64,000 nucleotides of DNA from Acinetobacter pollinis (GCF_015627175.1 NZ_VTDQ01000001.1:62001-126000); one strand, 5' to 3'; counted from the stretch's first letter, positions 53,065 through 62,712 are shown. The notes: generated by a model from the sequence alone, not told the origin. Made by a program: numbers and translations.

Positions 53065-55557
53065 ATGCTTAATCAGAAAATTAGTTTTATTATACTTGGA
53101 ATATTTGTACTTAATACCTCGGTATATAGTCAAAACCTACCACAAGAAGCAGATTTTGATACTAATTTTCTGATGGGGAATACAAAGAAAAATATTGATA
53201 TATCTCGATTTAAATATACCAATCCTATTTTACCTGGAACATATAACCTAGATGTTTATGTAAATAATAAATGGGTAGGAAAACAGAATTTTGATTTTAC
53301 CTCTACAATAAAACAAAGTAATGCAACAACTTGCTTTACTTTAAATACACTCCTTAATTACCATGTTAAATATGCTGCCTTAGAACATTTAATTAACGAT
53401 AAAAAATCTCACCAATGTGCTGCATTGTCTGAATGGATTCCTAATGCATATTACGACTTTGACACATCGATTCAACGTCTAGATATTTTTATTCCACAGA
53501 TTGCAATGCAAACAAAAGCTCGTGATTATGTAGACCCCAATACATGGGATCATGGGATTAATGCTGGCTTTCTTTCATACAATGCGAATGCATACCAAAT
53601 AAAAAATAATTTAACTCAACAAACTCAAAAGACTAATGCTTTTATTAGCTTGTCTGCAGGCGTAAATTTGGATGAATGGCAACTGCGGCATAATGGTCAA
53701 TGGCAATGGAGTAATGATAAGAATACGCTTTACACTCCCATTAATACTTATTTACAAAGAGCTATACCCAAATATCAAAGTATATTCACTATAGGCGATA
53801 GCTTTACTTCAGGGAATTTATTCAATTCGATTGGTTATAGAGGGCTAGACCTCTCTAGCGATGAACGTATGCTTCCCAACAGTATGCTAGGATATGCACC
53901 GCAAATTCATGGTGTTGCTAAAACAAATGCAAAGGTAGAAGTAAGACAACGTGGACAACTCATTTATCAAACGATTGTTTCCCCTGGTGCATTTGAAATT
54001 AATGACCTTTACCCTACCGGATTTGGTGGTACTTTAGATGTTTCAATTTTAGAATCTGATGGATATACCCAAAGATTTTCCGTTCCTTATTCTGCCTCAG
54101 TACAAATGCTAAGACCAAAAAGAAAGAAGTTTTCTTTTACCATTGGTCAAGTTAGAGAAAAATCTTTAAATACCCAACCGGTATTTTCTCAGGGTCTTTT
54201 ACAATATGGGGTAAATAATTACCTTACAACTTCGGGTGGCCTACAAGTTTCCAAAAAATTCTACGCAATAAATTTAGGTACTGCTTTATCTACAAAGCTA
54301 GGTGCTTTCTCTGTCGATCTAACACACAACTCAAATGAGCTAGTAAACAAATCTATTTCTGGTGAATTACTTAATATTACTTATAATCGACTTATGGAGC
54401 CAACAAATACACAGCTCTCTCTGTCGGCATCACAACAATTACATGGCAATTACTTCACACTAAAAGATGCCATTTCATTCAAAGATTATGCTCAATATTT
54501 TATAGAGCAAAACCCAAATACCCTTGGAAGCCAAAGAAACCAGTTTCAAATTAATATCAATCAAATATTGCCACAGCAGTTTGGAAGTTTTTATTTAACA
54601 GGCTTATGGACAAACTATTCAGGGAGCCGCCAGTCCAATAAAGAATATCAGTTTGGATATAACAATAGTTATAAAGGTATAAATTATGCCCTTTCAGTGA
54701 CTAGCCAACAATTACAGTATGCAAATCAAAAACTTGGGCACAATACAGAATACCTATTAACTTTTGCATTCCCAATTCGATTTAATCGATATACAGTCAA
54801 TACCAATGCTAGCTTTTCTGAAGACAGTCAAACACTTGGTTTGAATGGAAACATCACTGATCAGCTAAATTATAGTGCGACATTAGCAAAACTTTTTAAC
54901 CAAAAAAGTTATACAGTCACTGGGAATTATAAAAGTGATCTGACAACAATAGGTTCAAGTTATACGCAATCTGATAGCTATAAACAGGCAATGCTCGGGT
55001 TAAGTGGAAATGTCGTCGTACATCCACATGGCATATTATTTAGTCCTGAGCAAGGACAGACTATGGGCATTGTATATGCCCCTGATGCAACAGGCGCCAA
55101 AATTAATAGCAACCCAAACATACTAGTGAATAAGTCAGGATATGCTCTTATCCCCTATCTAAATCCTTATCGACTCAATGATATTTATATTAATCCTGAA
55201 AATACGTCAAATAATGTAGAGCTGAAAGAAACCAGTTATAGAATTGCACCATATGCAGGCTCTATTACTAAAATTATTTTCTCTACTCAAAAAGGCTATG
55301 CTGTTTATATTCACAGTAAAATGCCAAATGGTCAGCCCTTACCTTTCGCTGCACAAGCCTATAACACTAAAGGTGAGGTTGCTGGAATGGTTGCCCAAGG
55401 TAGTCTCATTTATATACGCACCCCTTTACCCGAAGATACTATTAAAATTAAATGGGGTGAAAAAGAAACAGATCAATGTAATGTACATTACACATTAAAG
55501 CATCAGCTAGAAAATAGTCATCTGAATATGTTTATGGTTGAGTCGCCATGTCAATAA
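53065..55557 (+). CDS. Outer-membrane fimbrial usher (FimD/PapC family)
   Basis: The usher is a 24-stranded barrel that gates pilus assembly. The signal peptide ends near VYS-QN, and the N-domain starts with EADFDTNFLMG then DISRFKYTNPILPGTYNLDVYVN. The plug domain lies near residues 250-320 (SPGAFEINDLYPTGFGGTLDVSI), and the barrel carries typical short repeats (SYTQSDSYKQAMLGLSGNVVVHPHG). The two C-terminal domains end with an intermolecular disulfide-type Cys pair (QCNVHYTL and ESPC). 830 residues is normal. It is 17 bases after the chaperone gene and overlaps the adhesin gene by 10 bases. Confidence 0.94.
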   Translation: MLNQKISFIILGIFVLNTSVYSQNLPQEADFDTNFLMGNTKKNIDISRFKYTNPILPGTYNLDVYVNNKWVGKQNFDFTSTIKQSNATTCFTLNTLLNYHVKYAALEHLINDKKSHQCAALSEWIPNAYYDFDTSIQRLDIFIPQIAMQTKARDYVDPNTWDHGINAGFLSYNANAYQIKNNLTQQTQKTNAFISLSAGVNLDEWQLRHNGQWQWSNDKNTLYTPINTYLQRAIPKYQSIFTIGDSFTSGNLFNSIGYRGLDLSSDERMLPNSMLGYAPQIHGVAKTNAKVEVRQRGQLIYQTIVSPGAFEINDLYPTGFGGTLDVSILESDGYTQRFSVPYSASVQMLRPKRKKFSFTIGQVREKSLNTQPVFSQGLLQYGVNNYLTTSGGLQVSKKFYAINLGTALSTKLGAFSVDLTHNSNELVNKSISGELLNITYNRLMEPTNTQLSLSASQQLHGNYFTLKDAISFKDYAQYFIEQNPNTLGSQRNQFQININQILPQQFGSFYLTGLWTNYSGSRQSNKEYQFGYNNSYKGINYALSVTSQQLQYANQKLGHNTEYLLTFAFPIRFNRYTVNTNASFSEDSQTLGLNGNITDQLNYSATLAKLFNQKSYTVTGNYKSDLTTIGSSYTQSDSYKQAMLGLSGNVVVHPHGILFSPEQGQTMGIVYAPDATGAKINSNPNILVNKSGYALIPYLNPYRLNDIYINPENTSNNVELKETSYRIAPYAGSITKIIFSTQKGYAVYIHSKMPNGQPLPFAAQAYNTKGEVAGMVAQGSLIYIRTPLPEDTIKIKWGEKETDQCNVHYTLKHQLENSHLNMFMVESPCQ

Positions 55558-56594
55558 TTCGTTATATTCAATATTTTACTTTTATACTATTCACCAGCTT
55601 TATAAATCAAGCTTATGCAGCTTGTGGACCTTATGACTGGCTAAGTAACATAACAGTTCAAACTATACGCCAAAATATTGCTTTAGGTCGGATTGTTGCA
55701 AAACCTTCAGATGCTATTGGTCAAGTACTTAAAGAACAAACTTATACTATCTCTCCAAATGGAAGTTATTTATTTTGTAACTTTTATAGAAACTCATTTG
55801 TAAATCAAGGTGAGCTTTCACAACGCCGTCCTATAAGCAATTTGGGTAATAATATCTACTCCACCAATTTACGAGGCATCGGAATTAGAATTTCTTTAAT
55901 AGAAGATGGTGTACAAAAAAACTTCCCTTTTAGTACATCTATAGATGCATCTTTTTATTATATTTCATTTTTTGGTTATAACTATTCGCTAGACAAAACT
56001 CGCTTACTCAAAATTGAAATTATTAAAACTGAAAATGATGTTGAATCGGGAAGTTTGAACTCTGGGCGTTATGCACTGTATTATATGGCTAATAATAGGA
56101 ATATACCTTACCTTACAGCTGACTTACCTCTTAATGGAATTACCATTGCATCTTCTTCTTGTCTGATTACAAATAGTAATACAACGGTTAAGCTTGCCGA
56201 TGCAATTCGCTCTAGTTTTAATGGAATCGGCTCAACTCAAGGCGAACAAAACTTTCAAGTTAATATATTATGCAATGGAGGAGATAATGTAACTTCCTAT
56301 AATGAACAAAATCAGATTGGAGTGAACTTCAATTACACAGCCTCTGCATATAATACTCAAGCAATAAAAAATACGTCAAACAACTCACCTGCTTCAGGTG
56401 TCGACTTACAACTTCTATGGAGCAACAATAACGAAGCTATTCGAAATAATTATAACTATACAATTGGATCTATCGTATCAAATGATACACAGACTTATGA
56501 AATGCAATTAAAAGCACGCTATATACAGACTCAAGAGCAGATTAAACCCGGTCAGGTACAAGGGCTTGCAACAATTACCATTAACTATAAATAA
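55548..56594 (+). CDS. Two-domain fimbrial tip adhesin
   Basis: This 348-residue protein has a signal peptide (ending QAYA-AC), an N-terminal domain of about 200 residues with two cysteines (ACGPYDW and LFCNFY) that probably binds the receptor, and a C-terminal pilin domain from about residue 203. The pilin domain has Cys pair SSCLITN and ILCNGG and the final strand GLATITINYK. This layout is that of FimH-type tip adhesins, but the lectin-like domain shares no sequence I recognise, so ligand is unknown. It is the last gene of the pilus operon, followed by a terminator. Confidence 0.85.
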   Translation: MSIIRYIQYFTFILFTSFINQAYAACGPYDWLSNITVQTIRQNIALGRIVAKPSDAIGQVLKEQTYTISPNGSYLFCNFYRNSFVNQGELSQRRPISNLGNNIYSTNLRGIGIRISLIEDGVQKNFPFSTSIDASFYYISFFGYNYSLDKTRLLKIEIIKTENDVESGSLNSGRYALYYMANNRNIPYLTADLPLNGITIASSSCLITNSNTTVKLADAIRSSFNGIGSTQGEQNFQVNILCNGGDNVTSYNEQNQIGVNFNYTASAYNTQAIKNTSNNSPASGVDLQLLWSNNNEAIRNNYNYTIGSIVSNDTQTYEMQLKARYIQTQEQIKPGQVQGLATITINYK

Positions 56595-56622
56595 AAAAAG
56601 CCACGAAATTCGTGGCTTTTTT
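56594..56622. terminator. Bidirectional terminator between the pilus operon and acpP
   Basis: GCCACGAA and TTCGTGGC (56600-56616) pair with A-run and T-run on both sides. It serves the adhesin gene on plus and acpP on minus. Confidence 0.9.
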
Positions 56623-56634
56623 AAAAAATAGGAA

Positions 56635-56871
56635 TTATCCTAATTTTTTAGTAACGTAATCAATTGCTGATTGAACAGTTGTCAATTCATTTGAATCTTC
56701 ATCAGGAATAGTGATGTCGAAATCATTTTCAAAAGACATAACAAGTTCAACTAAGTCTAAAGAATCAGCACCTAAGTCATCTGTGAAAGATGCTTCGTTT
56801 TTGATTTCTTCAGCACGCATACCTAGTTGTTCTGCAACTGCTTCTTTAACACGTTGTTCGATATCGCTCAC
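56635..56871 (-). CDS. acpP: Acyl carrier protein
   Basis: AcpP carries growing acyl chains on a phosphopantetheine at Ser37 in [15 protein letters not shown], which is present. It starts with GTG 56871 ([17 protein letters not shown]), preceded by the strong SD GAGGAGAA. Its 78 residues are acidic and match the E. coli length. It is the last gene of fabD-fabG-acpP, and fabF is not adjacent. A strong terminator follows. Confidence 0.98.
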   Translation of the reverse strand: MSDIEQRVKEAVAEQLGMRAEEIKNEASFTDDLGADSLDLVELVMSFENDFDITIPDEDSNELTTVQSAIDYVTKKLG

Positions 56872-56957
56872 AGGAAATTCTCCTCACTGCTTATGGCGTT
56901 TTAAATGCCGTTAGTTTAATGGAATAAAACAAAGATTGAAAGTTTATTAGCACAGCA

Positions 56958-57695
56958 TTAAGCCATGTATAAACCACCATTTACATGTAAAACCGTACCT
57001 GTAATGTAACTAGATTTTTCACTAGCTAAAAAACTGACCGCATCAGCAATGTCTTGAGGTTCACCTAGACGCGCTAAAGCGACTTGTTCAGTCATCTTTT
57101 TACGAATTTCTTCGCTTAATTGATCTGTCATTTCTGTTGCAATGAAGCCAGGTGCAACACTATTTACAGTAATTTGACGGCTACCCATTTCCTTAGCCAA
57201 ACTACGGCTAAATGCCTCAATACCTGCTTTTGCAGCAGAATAGTTTGCTTGGCCCGGATTTGCAAAATGTGCAACCACAGAACTAATATTGATAATTCGG
57301 CCAAAGCGAGCACGTGTCATACCCTTTAAAACACGTTTAGATAAGCGATAAACAGCTTTTAAATGAATATTTAAAATGTCATCCCAATCATCTTCACTCA
57401 TACGTAATAAAAGATTATCACGTGTAATCCCCGCATTATTTACGAGCACCAGTACTGAACCATATTCTTTTTCAATATGAGTGATAAGCGCATCAATTGC
57501 ACTTGCATCACGCACGTCTAATACTGCACCCACACCACTTTCTGCAAACTGTGCAGTAAGTTTTTCAGCGCCAGCTTCCGATGTTGCTGTACCAACAACA
57601 AAAAAACCATCTTTTATAAGTTGTGCAGCAATTGCAGCACCAATACCACGGCTTGCGCCAGTTACTAAAGCAATTTTACGTTGTTCTTGAGTCAT
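56958..57695 (-). CDS. fabG: 3-oxoacyl-[acyl-carrier-protein] reductase
   Basis: FabG reduces beta-ketoacyl-ACP with NADPH in every elongation cycle. The SDR motifs are LVTGASRGIGAAIAAQL at residues 10-26, NNAGITRDNLLLRM near 88, the catalytic Ser in INISSVVAHFANPGQ, and Tyr and Lys in ANYSAAKAGIEAFSRSLAKE (near 151-155). Length 245. It overlaps fabD by four bases (ATGA) and is 86 bases upstream of acpP. Confidence 0.97.
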   Translation of the reverse strand: MTQEQRKIALVTGASRGIGAAIAAQLIKDGFFVVGTATSEAGAEKLTAQFAESGVGAVLDVRDASAIDALITHIEKEYGSVLVLVNNAGITRDNLLLRMSEDDWDDILNIHLKAVYRLSKRVLKGMTRARFGRIINISSVVAHFANPGQANYSAAKAGIEAFSRSLAKEMGSRQITVNSVAPGFIATEMTDQLSEEIRKKMTEQVALARLGEPQDIADAVSFLASEKSSYITGTVLHVNGGLYMA

Positions 57696-58678
57696 GCAAT
57701 TTTTCCTTCCGCCACTAAAATTGCGTTTAGGGCATCTTCCATACGAGACTGAGTATCAAGTGCAAATGTTTTTTCAATATTTGGTAAACGCTTCGCCATA
57801 TTGCTCAGCACATTACCAGGACCACACTCTACAATAAAATCGATGTTATTATTCTGTAAAAGCTGAATTGTATTTGTCCACTGAACAGACCTATAGAGCT
57901 GCTCTGTTAAAGCTTGACGCAATTGAGTAACATTTTCAGCCGCAGCTGCATTCACATTCTGTATTACAGGAATCTGTGGTAACTCAATGGCAGTTTGTTC
58001 CAAAGCTTCTGCAAACTGTTCGGCAGCAGGCTTCATTAAAGAGCAATGTGATGGTACTGACACAGGTAACGCAATTGCTTTACCACTTTGTGCTTTTACA
58101 GTTGCCATTACTTGTTCAACCAAGCTTGCAGTACCAGCAATAACCACTTGCCCCTTGGTATTATAATTTGCAGCTTCAACACTACCGTGACCTGTCTGTG
58201 AGGCTTGCTGACATAATTCTAATACTTGTTCATCTGCCAAACCCAAAATAGCTGCCATCGCACCTTGACCTTGAGGCACTGCATTTTGCATCAACTGTCC
58301 ACGCAGATGAACTAATTTCACAGCATCTGACAAAGTTAACGCATTCCCTGCAACTAGAGCACTATATTCACCTAATGAATGTCCTGCAAGGAACTTAGGT
58401 GCAATTCCACCAAGAGAAAGCCAAACACGCCACAATGCAATACTTGCTGTAAGTAAAACAGGCTGCGTATTTTGCGTTTGGTTCAATCCTTCACCGGTTT
58501 GTGTAATATTCCACAAATCCAAACCAACAGCATCTGACGCTTCAGCAAATGTTTCACGTACTTCACTAAATTGCTCAGCAATTTCAGCAAGCATACCCAC
58601 TTTTTGAGACCCTTGCCCAGGAAAAACAAATGCCGTTCTTTCTGCTTGAGCAGCTTGCTCAAGTCGTTTAGCAGACAT
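57692..58678 (-). CDS. fabD: Malonyl-CoA:ACP transacylase
   Basis: FabD transfers malonyl from CoA to AcpP. Motifs are FVFPGQGSQKVGM near residues 18-30, the nucleophile Ser101 in LAGHSLGEYSALVA, and catalytic His in PVSVPSHCSLMKPAA near 205. Length 328 is longer than E. coli (309), mainly by an N-terminal extension (MSAKRLEQAAQAER). It overlaps fabG. Upstream are rpmF and yceD, the conserved yceD-rpmF-fab order without plsX and fabH. A terminator separates it from rpmF. Confidence 0.96.
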   Translation of the reverse strand: MSAKRLEQAAQAERTAFVFPGQGSQKVGMLAEIAEQFSEVRETFAEASDAVGLDLWNITQTGEGLNQTQNTQPVLLTASIALWRVWLSLGGIAPKFLAGHSLGEYSALVAGNALTLSDAVKLVHLRGQLMQNAVPQGQGAMAAILGLADEQVLELCQQASQTGHGSVEAANYNTKGQVVIAGTASLVEQVMATVKAQSGKAIALPVSVPSHCSLMKPAAEQFAEALEQTAIELPQIPVIQNVNAAAAENVTQLRQALTEQLYRSVQWTNTIQLLQNNNIDFIVECGPGNVLSNMAKRLPNIEKTFALDTQSRMEDALNAILVAEGKIA

Positions 58679-58773
58679 ATAAGAATCCTTTTTTATCTTC
58701 TTTTGAAGTTAAGACGTGCAATCTATCATTATTTTTTATGCTTTTTAATTGCCAAATACAACATTTCACGCAA

Positions 58774-58801
58774 TAAAAAAGGAGCTAACGCTCCCTTTTT
58801 T
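58774..58801 (-). terminator. Intrinsic terminator after rpmF
   Basis: On the minus strand GGAGC and GCTCC with flanking A/T pairs close a GTTA loop and lead into TTTTTTATT. It lies 27 bases past the rpmF stop. Confidence 0.8.
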
Positions 58802-58827
58802 ATTAGACAAATGCCTAATAGCTTCAA

Positions 58828-59010
58828 TTATTCAGCACTTGCTTTAGCGAATAATTGACGACCACGGTAGAAACCGTCTTTAGTTACGTGGTGACGACGG
58901 TGAGTCTCACCAGTAGCTTGGTCTACAGTTAATGCATTCTCGGTTAAAGCGTCATGTGAACGGCGCATGTCACGACGAGAGCGACTTTTACGGTTTTGCT
59001 GAACGGCCAT
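58828..59010 (-). CDS. rpmF: 50S ribosomal protein L32
   Basis: L32 is a small zinc-free-type 50S protein in this group. The 60 residues start with [20 protein letters not shown] and end with the basic [13 protein letters not shown], as in the gammaproteobacterial L32. It lies 75 bases after yceD and is followed by a terminator. yceD-rpmF is a conserved pair. Confidence 0.97.
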   Translation of the reverse strand: MAVQQNRKSRSRRDMRRSHDALTENALTVDQATGETHRRHHVTKDGFYRGRQLFAKASAE

Positions 59011-59085
59011 GATGGCTCCTTACAAAAAACGAAAAAATGGATCAGAACAAAATAGTTGTCTTAACTTCTAAGTATAACATACTTT

Positions 59086-59643
59086 TTAGTTAAGTTTACC
59101 CTTCAAACTTGCCAATACATCAAACGGATTATCCCGTTTTTCTTCGACAATGTCCTGCTCGGTAGGTTGATGCTTATGCTCACAAGCAATATGCTTAGGA
59201 GACAAAGGCAACAACAATAACAATTCGTCTTCTATCAGTGCAAGCAAATCAACAACAGCAGGTTGGTCAAATGACCCCTTTGTTGATGATTCATTTTCAC
59301 CTAGAACGACGAAATCAGCATCCTCATCCAAGCGCTCTATCAGTGACTCATCTTCCACTAGCGCTAGATGCACGTCAGAAACTAAAGGTTCTTCCACAGT
59401 ACCTAAGCAACGCTGGCACTCTAGAGGCACTTTGGTCTCTACCTGTACATCCAACCACACTAGACGTAAATATGCGTCCATTGATAGCTTACAGTTTATT
59501 TGAACCTGTTGATGATCAACTGGTCCAATGGCTTCACGAGCAATTCGAGCAAAGCGAGACAGGGGCAGATTTCCTGACCATGTAAAGCCCTGTTCAGCCC
59601 ATTTAAACGGCTCAATTTGTGCCGGAAAGGTATTTGCTGACAT
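59086..59643 (-). CDS. yceD: YceD family protein (23S rRNA accumulation, DUF177)
   Basis: YceD/DUF177 proteins are needed for normal 23S rRNA accumulation in E. coli and plants. The exact role is unclear. The 185 residues have the family core VPLECQRCLGTVEEPL with two conserved Cys near 77-80, and a C-terminal acidic and hydrophobic region with LLALIEDELLLLLPLSPKH. It lies upstream of rpmF and is divergent from epmC. Confidence 0.93.
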   Translation of the reverse strand: MSANTFPAQIEPFKWAEQGFTWSGNLPLSRFARIAREAIGPVDHQQVQINCKLSMDAYLRLVWLDVQVETKVPLECQRCLGTVEEPLVSDVHLALVEDESLIERLDEDADFVVLGENESSTKGSFDQPAVVDLLALIEDELLLLLPLSPKHIACEHKHQPTEQDIVEEKRDNPFDVLASLKGKLN

Positions 59644-59738
59644 AATTAAGGCGGCAATTCTACAAATTCATCTGAACTCTGTCAAAGTTTAAGATACAAT
59701 TTCCCACTTTAAGACAGAACTATCGGGTAAATTAAGTC

Positions 59739-60401
59739 ATGCAATCGTTGCTAGAGCAACCTAAGACTCATTCGTCATTACTTGTCCACACCCTAACCAC
59801 CTTGGACTCTTGCCTACCAGTACCGCACATAAAGCTGTCGCCTTGGCATACCTTAACGAGTGAAGAATCACAAGTGGATTGGCTTATTTTACACTTTAAT
59901 CATTGGTTTTCCCACCATAATGTCAAACTAATTAAAGGCGAAGATGAACCTGAGTATTTTCCAGCGCAAAATCAAACCCCTGCACGCATACAATTTGCAC
60001 ATGGGTTTTTTAATAGTGCCTTACATGAAATTAGTCACTGGAGTATTGCTGGTCAAAAAAGAAGAAAACTTCCAGATTTAGGTTATTGGTATGCGCCCGA
60101 TGGTCGAACACAAGAACAGCAAAAATTGTTCGAACAAGTCGAAATTAAACCACAAGCCATTGAATGGTTATTTGCAAAAGCATTTGGTCGAAAATTCCGT
60201 GTATCGCTTGATAACCTCACGGGCAATCCAGGTGACAGTAAGGATTTTAAAGATCGTGTTTTTGAGCAAGTTTACGCTTTCTTTTTAGGAGAAGCTTCTC
60301 TACCTAAAGATGCTGCATATTTTATTTATTATATTTGCCACGTCACACGTGATGGACAATTTATTCAACTGAACGAATTTCAACGTAGTGAGCTAGATTA
60401 A
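59739..60401 (+). CDS. epmC: Elongation factor P hydroxylase (YfcM)
   Basis: EpmC hydroxylates the beta-lysyl-modified lysine of EF-P and thereby completes its maturation. The signature FNSALHEISHWSIAGQKRRK (HE-x2-H metal site) is near residue 95-110. LPDLGYWYAPDGRT and DAAYFIYYICHVTRDG are typical. Length 220 matches the family (E. coli 182 plus a longer N-terminus). The partners epmA and epmB are not in this window. The gene is divergent from yceD and convergent with the next gene. Confidence 0.9.
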   Translation: MQSLLEQPKTHSSLLVHTLTTLDSCLPVPHIKLSPWHTLTSEESQVDWLILHFNHWFSHHNVKLIKGEDEPEYFPAQNQTPARIQFAHGFFNSALHEISHWSIAGQKRRKLPDLGYWYAPDGRTQEQQKLFEQVEIKPQAIEWLFAKAFGRKFRVSLDNLTGNPGDSKDFKDRVFEQVYAFFLGEASLPKDAAYFIYYICHVTRDGQFIQLNEFQRSELD

Positions 60402-60440
60402 AGTTTGGATATCTATAAAATACAGATACCTCTATTACTA

Positions 60441-60917
60441 TTATTGATATTTTTTCTTCAGTGCTTGAAACTCTGAACATCCTTTAAGTACTTTAGTTTC
60501 TTTAAATAGAACCTCTTTATATTGGTTATAAACATTCAAATGAACCGTTACTTTATCTTTCTCAATCACAGTTAATCGAGACTTCATCACACGCTTATTT
60601 TCTATATTTAAACCTAGAGGCAATTGGGTAAAATCGCATAACATCTTTTCCAACTCATCATGCAATGTTTTAGGAAAAAAGTCATCGTTTAAATGATCCA
60701 AACCAATATTAAAAAAAATTTCTGGATAGCCCATTTTGCGCTCAACCTGTCCTACCAGATTATCATGAAATGTTTTATTTATTTTTGTGGATGGGATCGC
60801 TTTTAATGAGTCTCTATATCCACTTTCCATAGAGTAATGAAAATAAAGATTATTCCCCCAAACTAAACCCGCAACAATTAAACCACCAACAGCAATAAAC
60901 GTCTTACTTAATTCCAC
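60441..60917 (-). CDS. Membrane-anchored hypothetical protein
   Basis: The product has 158 residues, an N-terminal hydrophobic anchor (about residues 7-25, FIAVGGLIVAGLVWGNNLYF) and a hydrophilic periplasmic-type domain with two Cys (LCDFTQ and KGCSEFQ). The domain may form strands in the second half (NKRVMKSRLTVIEKDKVTVHLN). No family is recognised. It stands alone between convergent epmC and divergent yciO. There is no lipobox. Confidence 0.6.
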   Translation of the reverse strand: MELSKTFIAVGGLIVAGLVWGNNLYFHYSMESGYRDSLKAIPSTKINKTFHDNLVGQVERKMGYPEIFFNIGLDHLNDDFFPKTLHDELEKMLCDFTQLPLGLNIENKRVMKSRLTVIEKDKVTVHLNVYNQYKEVLFKETKVLKGCSEFQALKKKYQ

Positions 60918-61062
60918 AACGATAACTTTTGAAAAACATTATATTAATACATAATATGAAATTCATCTATATTTTAGACAATTTAAATACAAATTTAACA
61001 AATTAATTATTAATTGTGATTTATTTATCAAAAATACATATTGTAAGACAATAAAAAATTTA

Positions 61063-61092
61063 TTGGTAAAGTCTATATATAGACGCCATAAT
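61063..61092 (+). promoter_or_regulatory. yciO promoter with a palindromic operator between -35 and -10
   Basis: TTGGTA at 61063-61068 and CATAAT at 61087-61092 are 18 bases apart. The spacer contains the perfect 14-bp palindrome GTCTATATATAGAC (61071-61084), a natural position for a repressor. Confidence 0.4.
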
Positions 61093-61130
61093 ACCGCCAT
61101 TCAATACAAGAAAAAATTTGGAGTCGCTCA

Positions 61131-61748
61131 ATGCTTCACTTAAGAGTTCATCCCGACAATCCACAGCCAAGACTCATTCAACAAGCCGTGGAAAGAATTC
61201 GTAACGGCGAAGTAATTATCTATCCAACTGACACTGCGTATGCAATTGGTTGCCAAATTGGTAATAAATCAGCAATGGAAAGAATTGCTCAAATTCGTCA
61301 ACATGATGATAAGCATCAGTACACCATTTTATGTAGTGATTTATCACATTTAGCAAATTTTGCAAAGGTAAACAATGCAACCTACCGTCTATTAAAGTCG
61401 CATACCCCATCGACGATCACATTTATTTTACCTGCAACTAGTGAAGTCCCTAGAAGACTCATGCATCCAAAAAAGAAAACAATTGGTTTACGTGTGCCTG
61501 AAAATACCATTTGTCAGATGCTCCTCAAAGAATTAGGTGAACCTCTACTGACCAGTACACTAATTTTACCAAACCATGAACATCCTCTAGATGATCCATA
61601 TGAAATTGAAGTACAACTAGAAAAAAGAGTAGATGTTTTTATTGATAGTGGATTTGGTACTCTTCATGTAACGAGTATTGTAGACCTCTCTGGAGACCAA
61701 CCAAGTGTTATTCGTCATGGGTTTGCAGATGTAAGTGCATTTGAGTAA
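61131..61748 (+). CDS. yciO: YciO-type Sua5/YrdC domain protein
   Basis: YciO belongs to the Sua5/YciO/YrdC family, which makes threonylcarbamoyl-AMP for t6A in tRNA. YciO members bind tRNA-like ligands but their true substrate is unsettled. The fold is seen in GEVIIYPTDTAYAIGCQIGN near residue 30, QYTILCSDLSHLANFAKV near 65 and STITFILPATSEVPRRLMHPK near 105. It is 205 residues, as in E. coli YciO (206). The SD TGGAG lies 9 bases before the ATG. It has a promoter of its own and is not part of the scp operon. Confidence 0.9.
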   Translation: MLHLRVHPDNPQPRLIQQAVERIRNGEVIIYPTDTAYAIGCQIGNKSAMERIAQIRQHDDKHQYTILCSDLSHLANFAKVNNATYRLLKSHTPSTITFILPATSEVPRRLMHPKKKTIGLRVPENTICQMLLKELGEPLLTSTLILPNHEHPLDDPYEIEVQLEKRVDVFIDSGFGTLHVTSIVDLSGDQPSVIRHGFADVSAFE

Positions 61749-61920
61749 AGCTCATATTGAAATTGGTGTAACGAAATAGCTTCTATGCCAACAAATTAAT
61801 ATTTTTCATTTTTTTAATTTATTAACGTAGTGAATTCAGCTAGAATAGCGTTCTAACTATCTAACGATGCTTTTGTTAGATACTATCATGCCTTTGAAAA
61901 TTCGCGTGGCCTAATACTGA

Positions 61921-62712
61921 ATGAACTCTTCCATTTTTACTTCAATGGACACTTCTAAAAACATCCGTGTTATGGATGAATGGCAAGAAGCGATTCCTGA
62001 AGATCTATATATTCCACCTTCAGCCTTTGAAATTCTTTTAGACCATTTCGAAGGCCCGCTCGATTTTCTGATTTATCTCATTCAAAAAAATGGCTTTGAC
62101 TTATTGCAACTTGATATCGCGCCAATTGCAACACAATACTTATCGTACATGCATACAATGAAGTCAATGAACATAGAATTGACAGCAGACTATATGGTTA
62201 TGGCTGCCTTATTAGCAGACTTAAAATCCCGTCTTTTATTACCTAAACCTAAAACATTAAGTATAGAAAAAGATCCTAAACAGCAATTAATTCAAAAACT
62301 AGAAACCTATTTACGCATTAAGAATAGTGCTGAACAACTGAATCAATTGAATATTTTAGATCGTGATACTTTTTCTACTTATGTATCTGTACAGCGTTCC
62401 GAGCATACTTATGAAGGTTATGAAGCAGAATCATTAAAACATGCTCTCATGTGTATTTTTAATCGGCCTGAACCTGTCACACATCAAATTGAAAAGGAAC
62501 CCGTTCAACTTGAAGAGCGTATTGCCTATATTGAGGATTGTTTAAGTACAGGAAAATCTTTTACATTTAATACACTCATTGAACCACGCCAAGGTAAAAT
62601 AGGCATGGTAGTTACATTTATGGCGATTTTAGAATTAACACGCCAAAATAAACTGAATATTGTATCAAATGGAGAAGATAGCCCTCTTACTATTCAGGGA
62701 GTTCGTGCATGA
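61921..62712 (+). CDS. scpA: Segregation and condensation protein A
   Basis: ScpA bridges the Smc dimer in bacterial condensin for chromosome segregation. Family markers are FEILLDHFEGPLDFLIYLI near residues 38-56, LTADYMVMAALLADLKSRLLLPKP near 86-109, and a C-terminal winged-helix (FNTLIEPRQGKIGMVVTFMAILELTRQ). It has 263 residues. The start is uncertain among ATG 61921, 61945 and 61972, none with a clear SD. It overlaps scpB by four bases. Confidence 0.95.
   Translation: MNSSIFTSMDTSKNIRVMDEWQEAIPEDLYIPPSAFEILLDHFEGPLDFLIYLIQKNGFDLLQLDIAPIATQYLSYMHTMKSMNIELTADYMVMAALLADLKSRLLLPKPKTLSIEKDPKQQLIQKLETYLRIKNSAEQLNQLNILDRDTFSTYVSVQRSEHTYEGYEAESLKHALMCIFNRPEPVTHQIEKEPVQLEERIAYIEDCLSTGKSFTFNTLIEPRQGKIGMVVTFMAILELTRQNKLNIVSNGEDSPLTIQGVRA

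Noticed and set aside
61888..61914. Eight-codon ORF MPLKIRVA before scpA
   Set aside because: It has no Shine-Dalgarno and no associated hairpin or terminator, unlike the rtcB leader ORF.
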